Positions 1 to 11,329 of a stretch of 64,000 nucleotides of DNA are shown here, piece after piece. Position 1 is the first letter of the stretch. Each line of letters starts with the position of its first letter. The position numbers were made by a program, and so were the translations under genes. The notes below the pieces were generated by a model. The model saw only the letters and a program-made list of their open reading frames with translations, had not been told where the DNA came from and did no database searches. The stretch spans positions 16,424,852 to 16,488,851 of the forward strand of contig CM042958.1 in assembly GCA_023678885.1 (NCBI GenBank). Direction: 5' to 3'. Origin of the DNA: Pogostemon cablin (lineage: Eukaryota; Streptophyta; Magnoliopsida; Lamiales; Lamiaceae).

Positions 1-578
1 AACACTTACAACTCCTTCCAATCCCTTGCAGATTCCCATTCTCCAGCAGCTAGATACGCGTCGGATCTACCGATCGCGATTTTATTCTTCTTGATTTGCG
101 ATAGCCTGAGCAGCGCGCAAGATGCGTTCTCACACGCCGTCGCGGTGCCGACTTTCAGAGCGCGGACCCGCGGCTTGATCGCGCCGGAGAATGTGATTTT
201 CTCCTTGTTCTCATCGCACAACGAGAGATTCAGAATTGCCGTGACGTCGTACTCCTGCAGCTGAGGATCGTTCGACGAGATGATCGAAATAAGCGGTTTG
301 ATCGCTCCTGTTGCAGCGATTCTGATTTGATTGTTCGATTTGTTCTTCGCGAGGAGACGCAATTCCAAGGCGGCTTGCTTCTGCACATCACTGAGTTCAG
401 AATCGAGGTCGGCAACGAGCTGCCAGATAATCTCGTCGGAGTTATCGGAGGCACAAGCGAAGAAGAGGCGGCGACTTTGAGTGGAGGTCGTGGCAAATTC
501 GCTGGATCTGTTGCTGTTGCAGTCGCTGAAGACGGAGGAGGAGTCGTGGAGGCTGATACCGGTGAATTTACGTTCCAT
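1..578 (-). pseudogene. ARM-repeat (PUB4-like) protein, 5' part, frameshifted and cut by window edge
   Basis: The minus-strand frame starts at 578 and reads 190 residues. The N-terminus is Ser-rich (HDSSSVFSDCNSNRS), followed by armadillo repeats with typical wording: KPLISIISS, LQEYDVTAILNLSLCDENKE, then SGAIKPRVRALK and CALLRLSQI. This matches the plant ARM-repeat family related to U-box proteins but without a U-box, usually about 350 residues and thought to act in protein-protein contacts or ubiquitin signalling. After IGRS (near position 62) the frame no longer matches the family. The expected wording (LLENGNLQG) resumes in another frame a few bases on, and the original frame hits TAA at 6-8. 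I infer a small deletion or frameshift. KPRVRALK and ACENASCAL also look worn compared with KPLVRAL and AKENAACAL. The rest would lie left of the window. It could still be a functional short form, but a decaying copy is more likely. Confidence 0.7.
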
Positions 579-978
579 GTAACTGAATTTTTACTTCTGT
601 TCGGTTTTACTTACTGAACAAAGTTTGTTTGTATGGTTGAAAGGAGCGTACAAATTTTGAGTGTTCAGTTTGAATAAGCAAACATATTTTAATTATATAA
701 TTTTTTTAGGGTTATTTATGTCTTTTTTATTAGAGATATTTTAGTTATATGGTACATTAACTAATTCTGGAGGTGCAAATAGTATGTCCCTTAATAAAAA
801 ATGAAAGTGTAAAATACTTCTCGGGGTGAAGGGATTACTAACATACTCCTTCCATAGTTTACTATTAACGTAGATATGAAATTCTAGAAAAGTTGTCTTT
901 TGACTTGGTAATTTGATATTTTTTATTAATAAATAAATTATAAAGTAAGTTATTTGAATTTTTAGGTAATAAATAAAT

Positions 979-1333
979 GACTAATTATAGTATGCACCCG
1001 GGTGCACCCTAAGATAAGGTACACCCATATACAAATATAAACAAAAACATATATAATTATGAGTAAAAATATATACAATTTAATTGTTAATTTTTTTAAT
1101 GAAAAATTGAGTGTAAGAAAATAAGTATACAATTATTAAAAAACATGTATACATTATTGAATAAAAAGTTATACACATATGAATGTTAGTTTTTTTAATG
1201 AAAAATTTAGTGTGAAAAAAATATACAATTATTACAAAACACGTATACAAAATAGAATAACATGTATACAAAATAGAATAAAAAATCATACACATATGGG
1301 TGCACCCTTGCACCCGGGTGCCAATATACACTA
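979..1333. mobile_element. MULE-type MITE with TGCACCCGGGTGCA ends
   Basis: This is a 355-bp element with inverted ends containing GCACCCGGGTGCA. The left end reads GACTAATTATAGTATGCACC; the right end is its partial inverse, finishing CCAATATACACTA. It is flanked by a perfect 9-bp direct repeat, TAAATAAAT, at 970-978 and 1334-1342, the target size of Mutator-like elements. The interior is AT-rich with no coding frame. A second copy lies at 18778-20274. Confidence 0.75.
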
Positions 1334-1342
1334 TAAATAAAT

Positions 1343-2749
1343 TATGAAGTAAGTTATATGAGTAAGTTATATGTGAATTGTAGAGGTACGATAATTTTAA
1401 AATTAAAGTATGTTATGGGGCTGTGTGCTATTTTCTTATTTAGGGTGTGAATTTATTTATATAACAAACATAAAAGTGAATGGATGAAGGGAGTACTTCT
1501 TGCATTTTAGCATAAATATTCACATTTTATTATCTTTATTATTACTACTATATTTAACCAAAACAAACATCACTTGAGGAGTTGCCCTTTGAGTTTATAC
1601 TCCTCTAGTGTGAGACTGAATTCATATATACTAGAAAAGATAATCTACACTCAAGTTTACACCTGGATCCACCAGTATCTGTAGTATCAAACTCATTATT
1701 GACACTTCATTGACTTTTCTTATAATTTTAGTTAATTAAAATAAAATAAAAAAATTGCAGGCATACATTTGAGTGACAAAGTTCTTCAAGAAAGGTGGCA
1801 TTTCTTTGGGGGTATTTCTTGGCTTTAGTGGTCATGTGGGAATCACTGTTAAGTTCGATGTTTCTTGCCTAATTACTTACATGTCATTGATTTTTGAACA
1901 ATATAATGACATAATGCAGTTAGAAAAGTTGTTGCCTAATTTTGAACCACCACTATTGGAAAGTGATTCTTTATATTTTGCCCTCGACGCTCTTTTTACA
2001 TTTTGATGTTATATTTTCTATTACACACGTTAGATCAGTAATACTTATGAGTGGAAACTTTGAATTTAATCTTAAGAATTAAGTAATATTTTCCTACGTA
2101 TCATTCATACAACGATTTGTAATAGGAGATTCGGCCTCAAAAATTGAGTAATCCATTAATGTATGTTCGATCAAACAAGATTCACAAAAAAAAAAAAACC
2201 ATGGATGTTGAGAACTTGGCTCAATTATTCAATCAAATCCTATTTTTAATATAGAATAAAATATAATACCCTCGTTTATCCCAGTGTATAAGAGATCAAC
2301 TCTTATACCGCAATCATCCGCTGTGGTTGTTGGAATAAAGCATTAGCAAGGAGAACGTTTTTAGCTAGTAGCAACTCCCACGTGTTTGCTCATCCCCTAT
2401 TTCCTAACCATCTCTTATTTTTATTTAACGAATTTCATTGATTTATACAACACCACATGTGTCATGTGTGTCCAAAGGCTGGCATTTAATTACTCATATT
2501 TTCAGTTCACAATAAACCAATACTGTTTGTTTATTTATTCATCTCAAATAGAATATTTTATGCAAATTTGGTTTAGCTAGAGCCAAGAGGAAAACAAAAA
2601 CAATTATACACTTAATTATTTTAGAAGCTCTCTATTATACTTCAAGTTGGGTTTTGCTAGAGCCACTCCATATACCTTATAAATCTGTGTGTGAGTGTGT
2701 GTATCATCAGTATAAGCTGTGTGTTGAGGTGGTTTACTGGAAAATATAT
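1343..2749. other. Intergenic, upstream of invertase pseudogene
   Basis: AT-rich DNA without a supportable gene. The short open frames at 1773-2006 and 2386-2580 have no family features. The last 150 bases before the invertase start carry a pyrimidine/TG-rich leader and possible TATA-like stretches (for example near 2674), but no promoter element can be called with confidence. Confidence 0.4.
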
Positions 2750-5249
2750 ATGGAGAGATCTGTGACAAGAATTGTGTTTCTACATGTTATTTTTATAAGT
2801 TATGGAGTTAGATGCTTTGACCAAGATTCAACCATTCTTGAAGAACAGCCACACAGAACTGGATTTCATTTTCAGCCACCCAAGAACTGGATGAATGGTG
2901 CATTTAATTTTTTTTTTCTTCTAGTTTTGGGGGTCAAAATATATATCCTGACATTACCTTTTGTTTGTTTTGTTTTCTGGTGGAAATGATGATTGTTCAC
3001 TTATTATGAACTTGAAGATCCAAATGGTAATTTTTTTCCCCCAGATTTTTCTGCATTCAGTTTCTCCTGCATAATTACTGACTGAATGATGTTATTACAT
3101 TCAGATTCTTTCTTTATTTACTATTTTAAGAAAAATCTAATGAATTGTAGATCTTATGTTGGTGGAGTTGACTAAATGGGATTTTCAAAATTGATTTCTG
3201 GTTTCTTGAATTGGTCTTTACTTGTTTTTCAAAGAAAACACAAGAATGTATTGAATCTAATTCTGATGTCTTTTGTTCAAGTAATCTTTGTATACAAAGG
3301 AAGTGTGCAAGTAATCACGGGACGATTTAGTACCATTCTTGATGTTTTTTTCTTTTTGAGACAGAAAGCTATGGTGGAATGCACAAAATATTGAATAAAT
3401 TTATTTTCAAATATATTGAATTGCTTGGTTTTTTATTCTTGTTATATAAATGCTATCTTCCTTACAGGACCAATACACTACAATGGAGTGTACCACCTCT
3501 TCTATCAATATAATCCATATGCTGCTGTTTGGGGAAACATTTCATGGGGGCATTCAGTTTCTTACATCCTCATTGATTGAATCATTCTTGAGAACGCCAT
3601 AGATCCAACTGAGCCATATGACATCAAAGGTTGTTGGTCTGGTTCTGCTACGATTCTTCCGGTCGAAAACGAACCAGTAATTCTTTACACTGGAGCCAAC
3701 TCTGCTAACCAACAAGTTCAAAATCTTGCAATGCCTAAAGATCCATCTGATCCACTTTTGACTGAATGGGTGAAATCTTCACACAATCCATTGCTAGTTC
3801 CAGTTGATGACATAGGTTCGAATTTCTTTCGTGACCCCACCACGGCCTGGCGAAAATCGGATGGAAGTTGGCGTATGATTGTAGGAAGTGAGATTGATGG
3901 CCATGGACATGCGGTTTTGTACTCTAGTAGTGATTTTATCAGATGGGAAAGAGCTGATAAGCCCCTTCATTCGTCGAACAAAACAGGAATGTGGGAGTGT
4001 CCTGATTTCTATCCTGTTAGTACTAATGGTACTGAAGGGCTTGACACATCTGTTAATGGTTTGAACACTAAACATGTGTTGAAAGCAAGCTTTAATGATC
4101 ATGATTACTATGTCTTAGGGAGATATGACTTGGTGACAGATGAGTTTAGTGTTGAGGTTGATTTCTTGAATGATAGGGTGCAGTTGAGGTATGATTATGG
4201 TGTGTTTTACGCGTCTAAGGCATTCTACGATGGAGGTAAACAACGAAGGGTGAACTGGGGGTGGGTTCTTGAGGCTGACACTGAAGCTGATGATGTTAGA
4301 AAGGGGTGGTTTGGTCTGCAGGTAATCTATTCTTACAAGAGGATTGCTCATTGTGAAGAAAATGATACAATCTCTCCCTGTCTTAATGCAGTCACTTCCA
4401 AGAAGTGTATGGTTAGATGATAATGGAAAGCAGTTGATGCAATGGCCAGTCGAAGAAGCAGAAAACTTCGCGATGGTAAAGTTTCTATAGAGAATAAAGA
4501 GATAGAGAGTGGTGGTTCATTCGAAATTGTAGGAATCACAGCCTCTAAGGTATATTTTAGACCACTGATCATATGTACCTACGTTGATAATAGTAGTATC
4601 ATCTGATTCATCTCTTTCGTAGGGTATTCCAAATCTTGAGGGCATATAGTTGGTCGATGAGGGTGCATTCGACCCCCAACTTCTGTGCATCCAAAGGAAT
4701 GCATCTGTGGAAGGCGTGTTTGGACCGTTTGGTCTGTTAGTCCTGGCTTCAGAGGACTTGACAGAACAAACTGCTGTCTTTTTTTGTGTACTAAACGTGG
4801 TTCTAATAATGTTGTACTTATGTGCAGTTATCAAAGCAGATCTTCATTGCAGACACCAGTCAAACAGAAGATCTTCGGGTCGTTTATTGATGTAGATCCT
4901 AGTCAAGAGATCTCTCTAAGAACACTGGAATGTAATGTGCATCCCCTTGTGATGATCTGATGTAGTATTGAGACGAAACACGAGACTATAACATGACACG
5001 AACTCGTTCGTGTTTGTGTGTTTTGTGATAATGCAGATAGATCACTCCATAGTAGAGAGTTTTGGGGGTAAAGGAAAGAGCTGCATTACTGCTAGAGCTT
5101 ACCCTAAGCTGGCGATTTCCGGGGACTCCCACATTTACGCGTTCAACAACGGGGCGAAGAGTGTCATCGTTTCGAGGCTAAGCGGTTGGAGCATGAGGAA
5201 AGCTCAGATTTCACAAGTTCATACAAGAAGAAAGTCCTCAATCAGTTGA
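2750..5249 (+). pseudogene. Cell-wall invertase (GH32 beta-fructofuranosidase) pseudogene
   Basis: The family cleaves sucrose to glucose and fructose in the apoplast. Exons read by eye: 2750-2897 (signal peptide, then FHFQPPKNWMN); the 9-bp mini-exon 3018-3026, which completes NDPNG; 3468-4321; 4392-4549; about 4622-4927; and 5037-5249. Catalytic landmarks remain: NDPNG, RDP (FFRDPTTAW), and WECPD. The Pro in WECPD marks the cell-wall rather than the vacuolar type. Lesions: TGG to TGA at 3578-3580 (expected Trp, in SVSYILID-stop); loss of about one A near 4463 shifts the frame; an in-frame TAG at 4647-4649 where Glu is expected; another frameshift near 4785; the ADVxVSF segment is missing around 4550; and the exon 5 donor reads GA instead of GT at 4928-4929. 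The C-terminal exon (IDHSIVESFGGKGKSC) is clean to TGA. The gene is dead as a protein, though the architecture is fully recognisable. Confidence 0.93.
3018..3026 (+). other. 9-bp mini-exon of the invertase
   Basis: ATCCAAATG lies between an AG acceptor (3016-3017) and a GTAA donor (3027-3030). Joined to the final G of exon 1 and to GA of exon 3, it restores Asp-Pro-Asn-Gly, the core of the NDPNG catalytic motif. Plant invertase genes are known for this tiny exon. Its splice signals are intact here despite the gene's decay. Confidence 0.9.
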
Positions 5250-5757
5250 GAAACAAATAAACTCACTTAAGTTTAGCCAACTAGGGAACTTGTTTTTTCT
5301 GTTACTTCAATTTGCAAGCTTAACTTATTTTTTAGTTAGCAAACCTTAGAATATTGTTGAAAATAAGAAAATCTACACACTAATTCACTTATTTGGATGT
5401 ATTTTTCTTCTAAGATCTGTTAGTAGAAAGCAAGGGATTTGATGGAACACGGGGCGTGTTACAATGAGAATTAAGAAAATTCTGATGTCAATTCCTAGTT
5501 TTCTTCAATGAATTCTCATGCTTATTTCCTATTATATTCACAATTTTTCTACATATTCATTATAGTATACCCAACAGACTCAAAAGACAAAATATGATAA
5601 TCACATCTCTATACAATCATATTCAATCATTTAATTTTAAATAATTGAAAATAAAAAATTTTAAATAATTAAATTGAATAATACATAAAACTACTAGTGA
5701 TATAAATGTAGCATTTAATTACAATAAATATTCTTATAAACCCGATTTTTTTTAAGT

Positions 5758-6060
5758 ACAAAAAAAGGCTGGTTTATTGATTGAGATCACATGAAAAGAA
5801 TATACTGAGAAGACCATCCACAAAAATTGGAGGCTCGACACAACAATAGGGCTAACGACAGATCGTGACGCCCGAGCAATATGATGTGTCAAATCATTGG
5901 CAGTACGACGAACATGACGGACAGAGTAAAAATTATTTTATAAAAACACTGCAACTAGAAATAAAATCCTCAAACACTGAAACCTCTGTTTGAGCTGATG
6001 AGACTGCATCGAAGGCGACTTTAGAGTCAGTCTCAAAAATAACTCGTTAAAGTCCTAATC
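5758..6060 (-). mobile_element. LINE RNase H remnant
   Basis: On the minus strand, two frames joined by a frameshift resemble the RNase H tail of plant L1-type LINEs: first VIFETDSKVAFDAV (a FETDS-type motif), then HVRRTANDLTHHIARAS, the VRR.AN..AH.LA pattern that ends such domains. It is short, frame-broken and unaccompanied by a reverse transcriptase, so it is a fossil. The rest of 5250-6697 is AT-rich, with nothing else supportable. Confidence 0.6.
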
Positions 6061-6697
6061 CCTTAATCCAAGACAAGACTTCCCATAGCCTCACTCTTAT
6101 CCACTCGAAAATTCCCGGGACATAGCTTATTATGTATATTCGGGTCATTTCTTACCTTAAATCCTGTGGTCCCTTTTTTCAATCCTATTATACCCTATGT
6201 ATTTATAGAATGTAAATATTTATAGGATTTTAAATTAAAGAGGGATCATAGGGTTTACCAGTTCACATGAGATTAACTCTTTAATTACATGTATCTAAAT
6301 AAATAAATAAAAATATTTAATAATGAATATGTATTCTTATTTTGAAAAATAAAAAAATTAAAAGAAAGGAATACTGGTGACACTTTGAGATAACGACCGG
6401 GAAAGCCCAATACATGAGTTATATATCCAAAACCAAATGGAATGGAGAACAGTACACGCCAACTACTAGTTCATGGCTTTCTGCTTCGCTTCAACATTAT
6501 CAAACGCTACGAACAGAATATCAGAAAAAGGCCATATTTGCAACTTAGCTTAATTTTCCCAATCAAGAATTCAACCTTACAACCCAAAAAGAATATAAAT
6601 TTCCGCAAGAAATGGAATATTTTCATCGCCCCAAATGAATAAAGGGGGGGACATTTCGAATACAATTTGTTTATATTTTACCCATTGGAAGGAATCA

Positions 6698-8164
6698 ATG
6701 GCGGGAGCGGTGTTGGAATGTGATTCGGGAAAAGAGAAAAGCAGCGGTGGTACTAGAAATCAATCTCCGCCGCCCAATTGGTTGACCAACTTCCACAGAG
6801 ATCTCACGACGGGGGCGGTGATGGGGGGCGTGGTGCACACGATTGTGGCCCCCATAGAGAGGGCGAAGCTCCTGCTACAGACTCAAGAGAGTAATATAGC
6901 AATCTTGGCAGGAGGGCCACACAGGAGGTTTAAGGGGATGATGGATTGCATTGTCCGTACGGTTAGGGAGGAGGGCATTCTGTCTTTGTGGAGAGGCAAT
7001 GGCAGCAGCGTCATCAGATATTACCCCTCTGTTGCCCTAAATTTCTCTCTCAAGGTTACATTGAAATTCTTCCAGTTTTTTTTCTTCTTTTGTGTTTTGG
7101 TTGGTTTCAAGAAAGTTAAAGAATGGTGTTTTGTTTCATCATGTGTATATGTGGCTAGGTGGTTTTGATTGGCAATCGCTGGAAATATAGTTATTGAATG
7201 GGTTTAATCTTTATCTACATGGGTCAGGAAAACAGTGATCATGTGGGTCACAGAGGTGTATTGGAAATTAGGTTTGGAATTGTGGTAATTTGATTCACAC
7301 GAACGTTCATTAGGTTAATAGTTTATGGGTGAATTAGTGAGTCCAGAGAGATGCATGGAAAATAGTTAGTGTATAAGATATAATATGACAATGGGTGGTT
7401 GCTAGTAGTGATAGAGTGCTGAAAACAAATATCATTAAGTAAGCATTAGTTGATGATATGTAGTATAATCATTTGAGGTGATTGTTTAGGTTTTTGAAGC
7501 CAAAAAAATAAAGGCGATTGTCTATAAGGAGATTGTTTCCTTGGAAATGTTGCTAAATAATTGTGCTCCCAATGGGCTAGCAAAACTATTGATTTGTGAC
7601 TCTTGTCTTCTTCTGCAGCTCCACTGATCAATTTTTTTCATAAGTTCGTTCTTGTCTGAGCAGTGTGTGTAAGTGTATCAAACCCCATTCATGGACAGCT
7701 TTTCCAGGTTTTTAGTTGTGTTGCTGTCCTAAGAGGATTAATGACATGAATGTGTCATCAGAAGGTGCAGAAGTGTCTCAGAATGAGAATGAACAGTCAA
7801 GATCATGTTAGTTTAAAAATTAATGTACCGTTTCCTGTTATATAGCATGGCCTTCTGTATGAGAAGGAACTGTGAAGCTCTGCTGTCTATCGTTACCTTA
7901 ACTCACTTGACACCTGATGATGTGACATGGAATGATCTTAATGTAACCTCAAATTGTAACAACATCGCTGTGGATATATGCTATGCTGATTTTTTTACTA
8001 ATTAGAGTTATCTCTCATTTATTAGTAACTAGGTAGTAGTGACAGTTGATGCCTTGGAAAATATGTCTGCCTGAAAAGTCAGATGCAAATAATGTGAGGA
8101 GCATATCAAGTTGAAAGTATGGTTCAAGTTCACTCATGGTCTTGCAGAAAGTTATCTATGGATT

Positions 8165-8210
<46 letters not shown>

Positions 8211-10508
8211 AGCTGTAGATGTTATGGCAGTAATATTCTGTTTGTGCAATTCCAACTTCCAATGGATTCATTATTTTGTCCTAATCCAGTAAGTGTATCC
8301 TTTTGGTATGAGAGTAAGGTAATAAAGAAATCAAGTTTACCCCTTTTCTTAATTCTTATTACTTTGTACCATGTAAATTTTGGTCTTATCACTTTCCGTA
8401 GGTTTATCATGAAATTGATTATATCAGTCTTTCCAATCAATACCATCACTACCAGTATTTTGACGATATTGTCCAACTTTTTACTAAACTCTTTCTTCTT
8501 ATTTAAATATTACAATGTGCATGTGGTTCTATATTTATGCACTTCACTTTTTATTAGTTTTTTTGTTTTTTAGATCCTATTTTGACAGAACCATCTCCAA
8601 TTGAAGAACAATTTAAATTAGTTCTCGTTTGATTCACTTTCTTATTTCTTTTCTGATAAGAAATCTGACCTCTGCCACAGCTAGTAGCTCCTGATAGTTT
8701 ATTGAATTGAGGCTAAGCGATGTCAGCACATTATGATGCAATATCCACAAAAAATTTATGCATGGTCGTAATATCCAAGTATAGATTATTTTGTGGCTCT
8801 TGCATTTGAGTTATATTACCAACATTACAAGAGCAGCATTGATGTATATACTTCCACTCAGCATTATTCAGATTCATCTTATAGCAAGATAGAGAAAATG
8901 TTGATTTATATATGGTGATAACTATTTACAAGTTCAGGGCCCGTTGTTTTGTATATGACCTATGTATCTTGACATTACTCAGCTTTCGGTTAGAGATAAG
9001 GTTATGAGGCCAAGAGTATTTTGGAAAGATGCCAGAAGGTTAGAGTTGAAGCCAACCTCCTTGATGCATCAAAAAGGACACACTATGAAAAGCTTCTCCA
9101 ATGCTGTCTGTAGTTGCGGAATAAGAGTTTAGATATATATCAGTTTGTAATTGCTAACCTCTTCATGCCGATGCTTCATCCTTGATATTTATCTTATTTA
9201 ATGTAGATTTTACTACTGGTTAAGATATGTGTGAAAGCAGTGGGGGTAATCAGAGGAAAAGTAGCCCTTTAATTCCCTATTTTAAATGGAAGTTTACACT
9301 AAAGCCTTCTTGGAAGCAGAAGATGAGGTATGATTACCATCAACCATTACCCGCTGTTGAAGTCGATGCTCATCTCCAGTCTGATCTCACTTTGATTTGA
9401 GAACAATAGTAAAGTTGATTTGAAAGCAAGGGTGGTGGCTTGTGAAACTTGCACTTCCATAATGGTTTCTGTTGTTTCCTTGTAGTCCCTTTAGACAGTG
9501 GAATATGTTCACCCATTGAACAAGGAGACTGTTAATTTAATTTTATGATATAGATTCTGATATAGAAATCTGTATTATCCACTTTTATGATCTACAATCA
9601 CATTTTAGTGGAACTTCCATGATGGGATCCTCGTGCTTGCACCGTCAACTATGTTATCATTGTGAAAGATTGAGAAACGATTTGAATCTTCGTGGCACAT
9701 TGGCATGATTAATAACATATATGATATGGTATCTTCCTCTTATTTGTCCATTCAGAGTAACATCATCTCATAGTCTGTGGCCTTATCTTGTATCTTATTC
9801 CCCTATAGATCAATAGTTATATGTGTTATGAGTTATTCGATGCCACATAAAGATTTGACCTTGTATATCTTTTAACAGGACCTGTACAGGAACGTTCTTC
9901 GTGGGAGCGCACGAAAAGGTGATCTCCTCTCTGGACCGACTGCCAATTTCCTTGCTGGATCTCTAGCTGGTTGCACCACACTGATCATTATCTATCCACT
10001 CGATATAGCACACACGCGCCTTGCTGCTGATCTAGGTAGAACTGATACTCGCCAATTCAGAGGCATTCGCCACTTCCTAAGCACCATCTATAAGAAAGAT
10101 GGAATTCAAGGGGTTTACAAGGGCCTACCCGCCTCTCTCCATGGCATGGTTATTCACCGTGGTCTCTATTTCGGTGGTTTTGATACGATAAAGGAGATGA
10201 TGGCTAAAGAATCTGAGCTGGACGTGGCGCTGTGGAAACGATGGGTTGCTGCTCAAGCTGTGACGACAGCAGCTGGGCTGTTGTCGTATCCTCTGGACAC
10301 AGTGCGAAGGCGAATGATGATGCAATCAGGCCTCGACCAACCAATGTACCGCAGCACAACCGATTGTTGGAGGAAGATATACAGGACGGAGGGGTTCGCC
10401 TCGTTTTATCGGGGGGCGATGTCGAATATCTTCAGGAGTACAGGTGCAGCAGCTGTTTTAGTGTTGTATGATGAGATCAAGAAATTTATGAACTGGACAG
10501 GGTTATAA
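6698..10508 (+). CDS. PM-ANT1: Adenine nucleotide carrier, PM-ANT1 type (mitochondrial carrier family)
   Basis: Two exons, 6698-7054 and 9879-10508, joined in phase 0 across a 2.8-kb GT..AG intron, give 328 residues; the Arabidopsis PM-ANT1 (At5g56450) is about the same length. The protein has three carrier repeats with signatures APIERAK (residues about 51-57), YPLDIAHTR and YPLDTVRRRMMM. RRRMMM is the hallmark of ADP/ATP carriers. The stretches GGVVHTIVAPIERAKLLLQT and RGLYFGGFDT match the PM-ANT1 branch, whose Arabidopsis member has been reported as a plasma-membrane ATP exporter rather than a mitochondrial exchanger. I chose ATG 6698 (MAGAVLEC) over the upstream in-frame ATG at 6635 because the latter adds 21 unrelated residues. 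TAA is at 10506-10508. No lesion is seen; the gene looks functional. Location and export role are inferred from the family. Confidence 0.93.
8168..8206. repeat. (GA)n microsatellite in carrier intron
   Basis: A roughly 39-bp uninterrupted GA dinucleotide run within the large intron of the PM-ANT1-like gene. It may be length-polymorphic between individuals. Confidence 0.95.
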
Positions 10509-10984
10509 AACCATTGATTAATTTTTTTGATCATTGACACGATAGTGTAGAATGATACAACTCCCACAAACATAGGATTTCACTGTTGAGGGGTGAAGTA
10601 TAATGTAGAAACCCTGTTGTTTTGATTGGTTTTTAAGATATAAAAAATATATATATTGTGGTCCGAAATTGGACTAAATAAATCTGGAAGGGCAAAACGA
10701 ACTGATAGTTACGATTGAACCCACTTATTTATGTCCTATTATACAATGTTTATCATTTATCTAAAAGTATTGGGGAAATATACTTATCAGTTTTTTTTAC
10801 CTCTCTTTAATTTTGTGACTTAATTTAATCATTTGGGGAATTCTTGATAGCCTGTTAAAAAACCATTTGCAAATATGTGCTACTCCCTCGTCTCACGCGT
10901 AACTTTAACCCTTTTCATTTTCATATGTTTAGCTTGTCTTTACTTAAAAAAAAAAATCACATTAACACCTCAATCATCTCAATT

Positions 10985-11220
10985 TAGAAAAAGTTGATGT
11001 ATCGTGTCTTCAAGTGCACAAGGTGTGAAGGATACAACATTTTGTTATAAAAGGTATACTCTTTAATTAATAAGTGTATACATTTTGTTTTAAAGGTATA
11101 CACTTTCATTAAAAAAATTTCAGGAAATAAAGGGTATATGTCCTTATACTAAAGAATATACTATTTAATACTAAAGAGTATCTGGGTACACAGTGTCCCA
11201 GGAACACACAAGTTTTAGTC
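10985..11220. repeat. MITE-like dispersed repeat with 'GTGTACC/GTGTCCC' ends
   Basis: The stretch runs from a GTGTCTTCAAGTGCACAAGG-like start, through ACATTTTGTT and GGTATAC runs, to an end reading GGGTACACAGTGTCCC then GGAACACACAAGTTTTAG. The same internal wording (ACATTTTGTT, TTTAATACTAAAG, GTGTCCC, CACGCAAATTTTAG) recurs at about 18720-20720, where it is split by other elements. Related end fragments occur near 16820-16850 and 22615-22760. Exact ends and target duplication are not clear. Confidence 0.45.
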
Positions 11221-11329
11221 TTAAAAAAATGAGTTAGTCTCTTATAAACCGGGTTTACATCATAAACCCTTGTAAATCCGGTAACCCCTCTTAATTTAAA
11301 CACCCTAGCAATACTGGTATATAGGATTT

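Noticed and set aside
3176..3394. 72-codon frame between invertase exons
   Set aside because: Lies within intron 2, T-rich, with no homology; consistent with intron sequence.
10870..10990. Possible Stowaway starting CTCCCTCGTCTCACGCG
   Set aside because: Only a left-like end is visible; no matching right end with TA was found.
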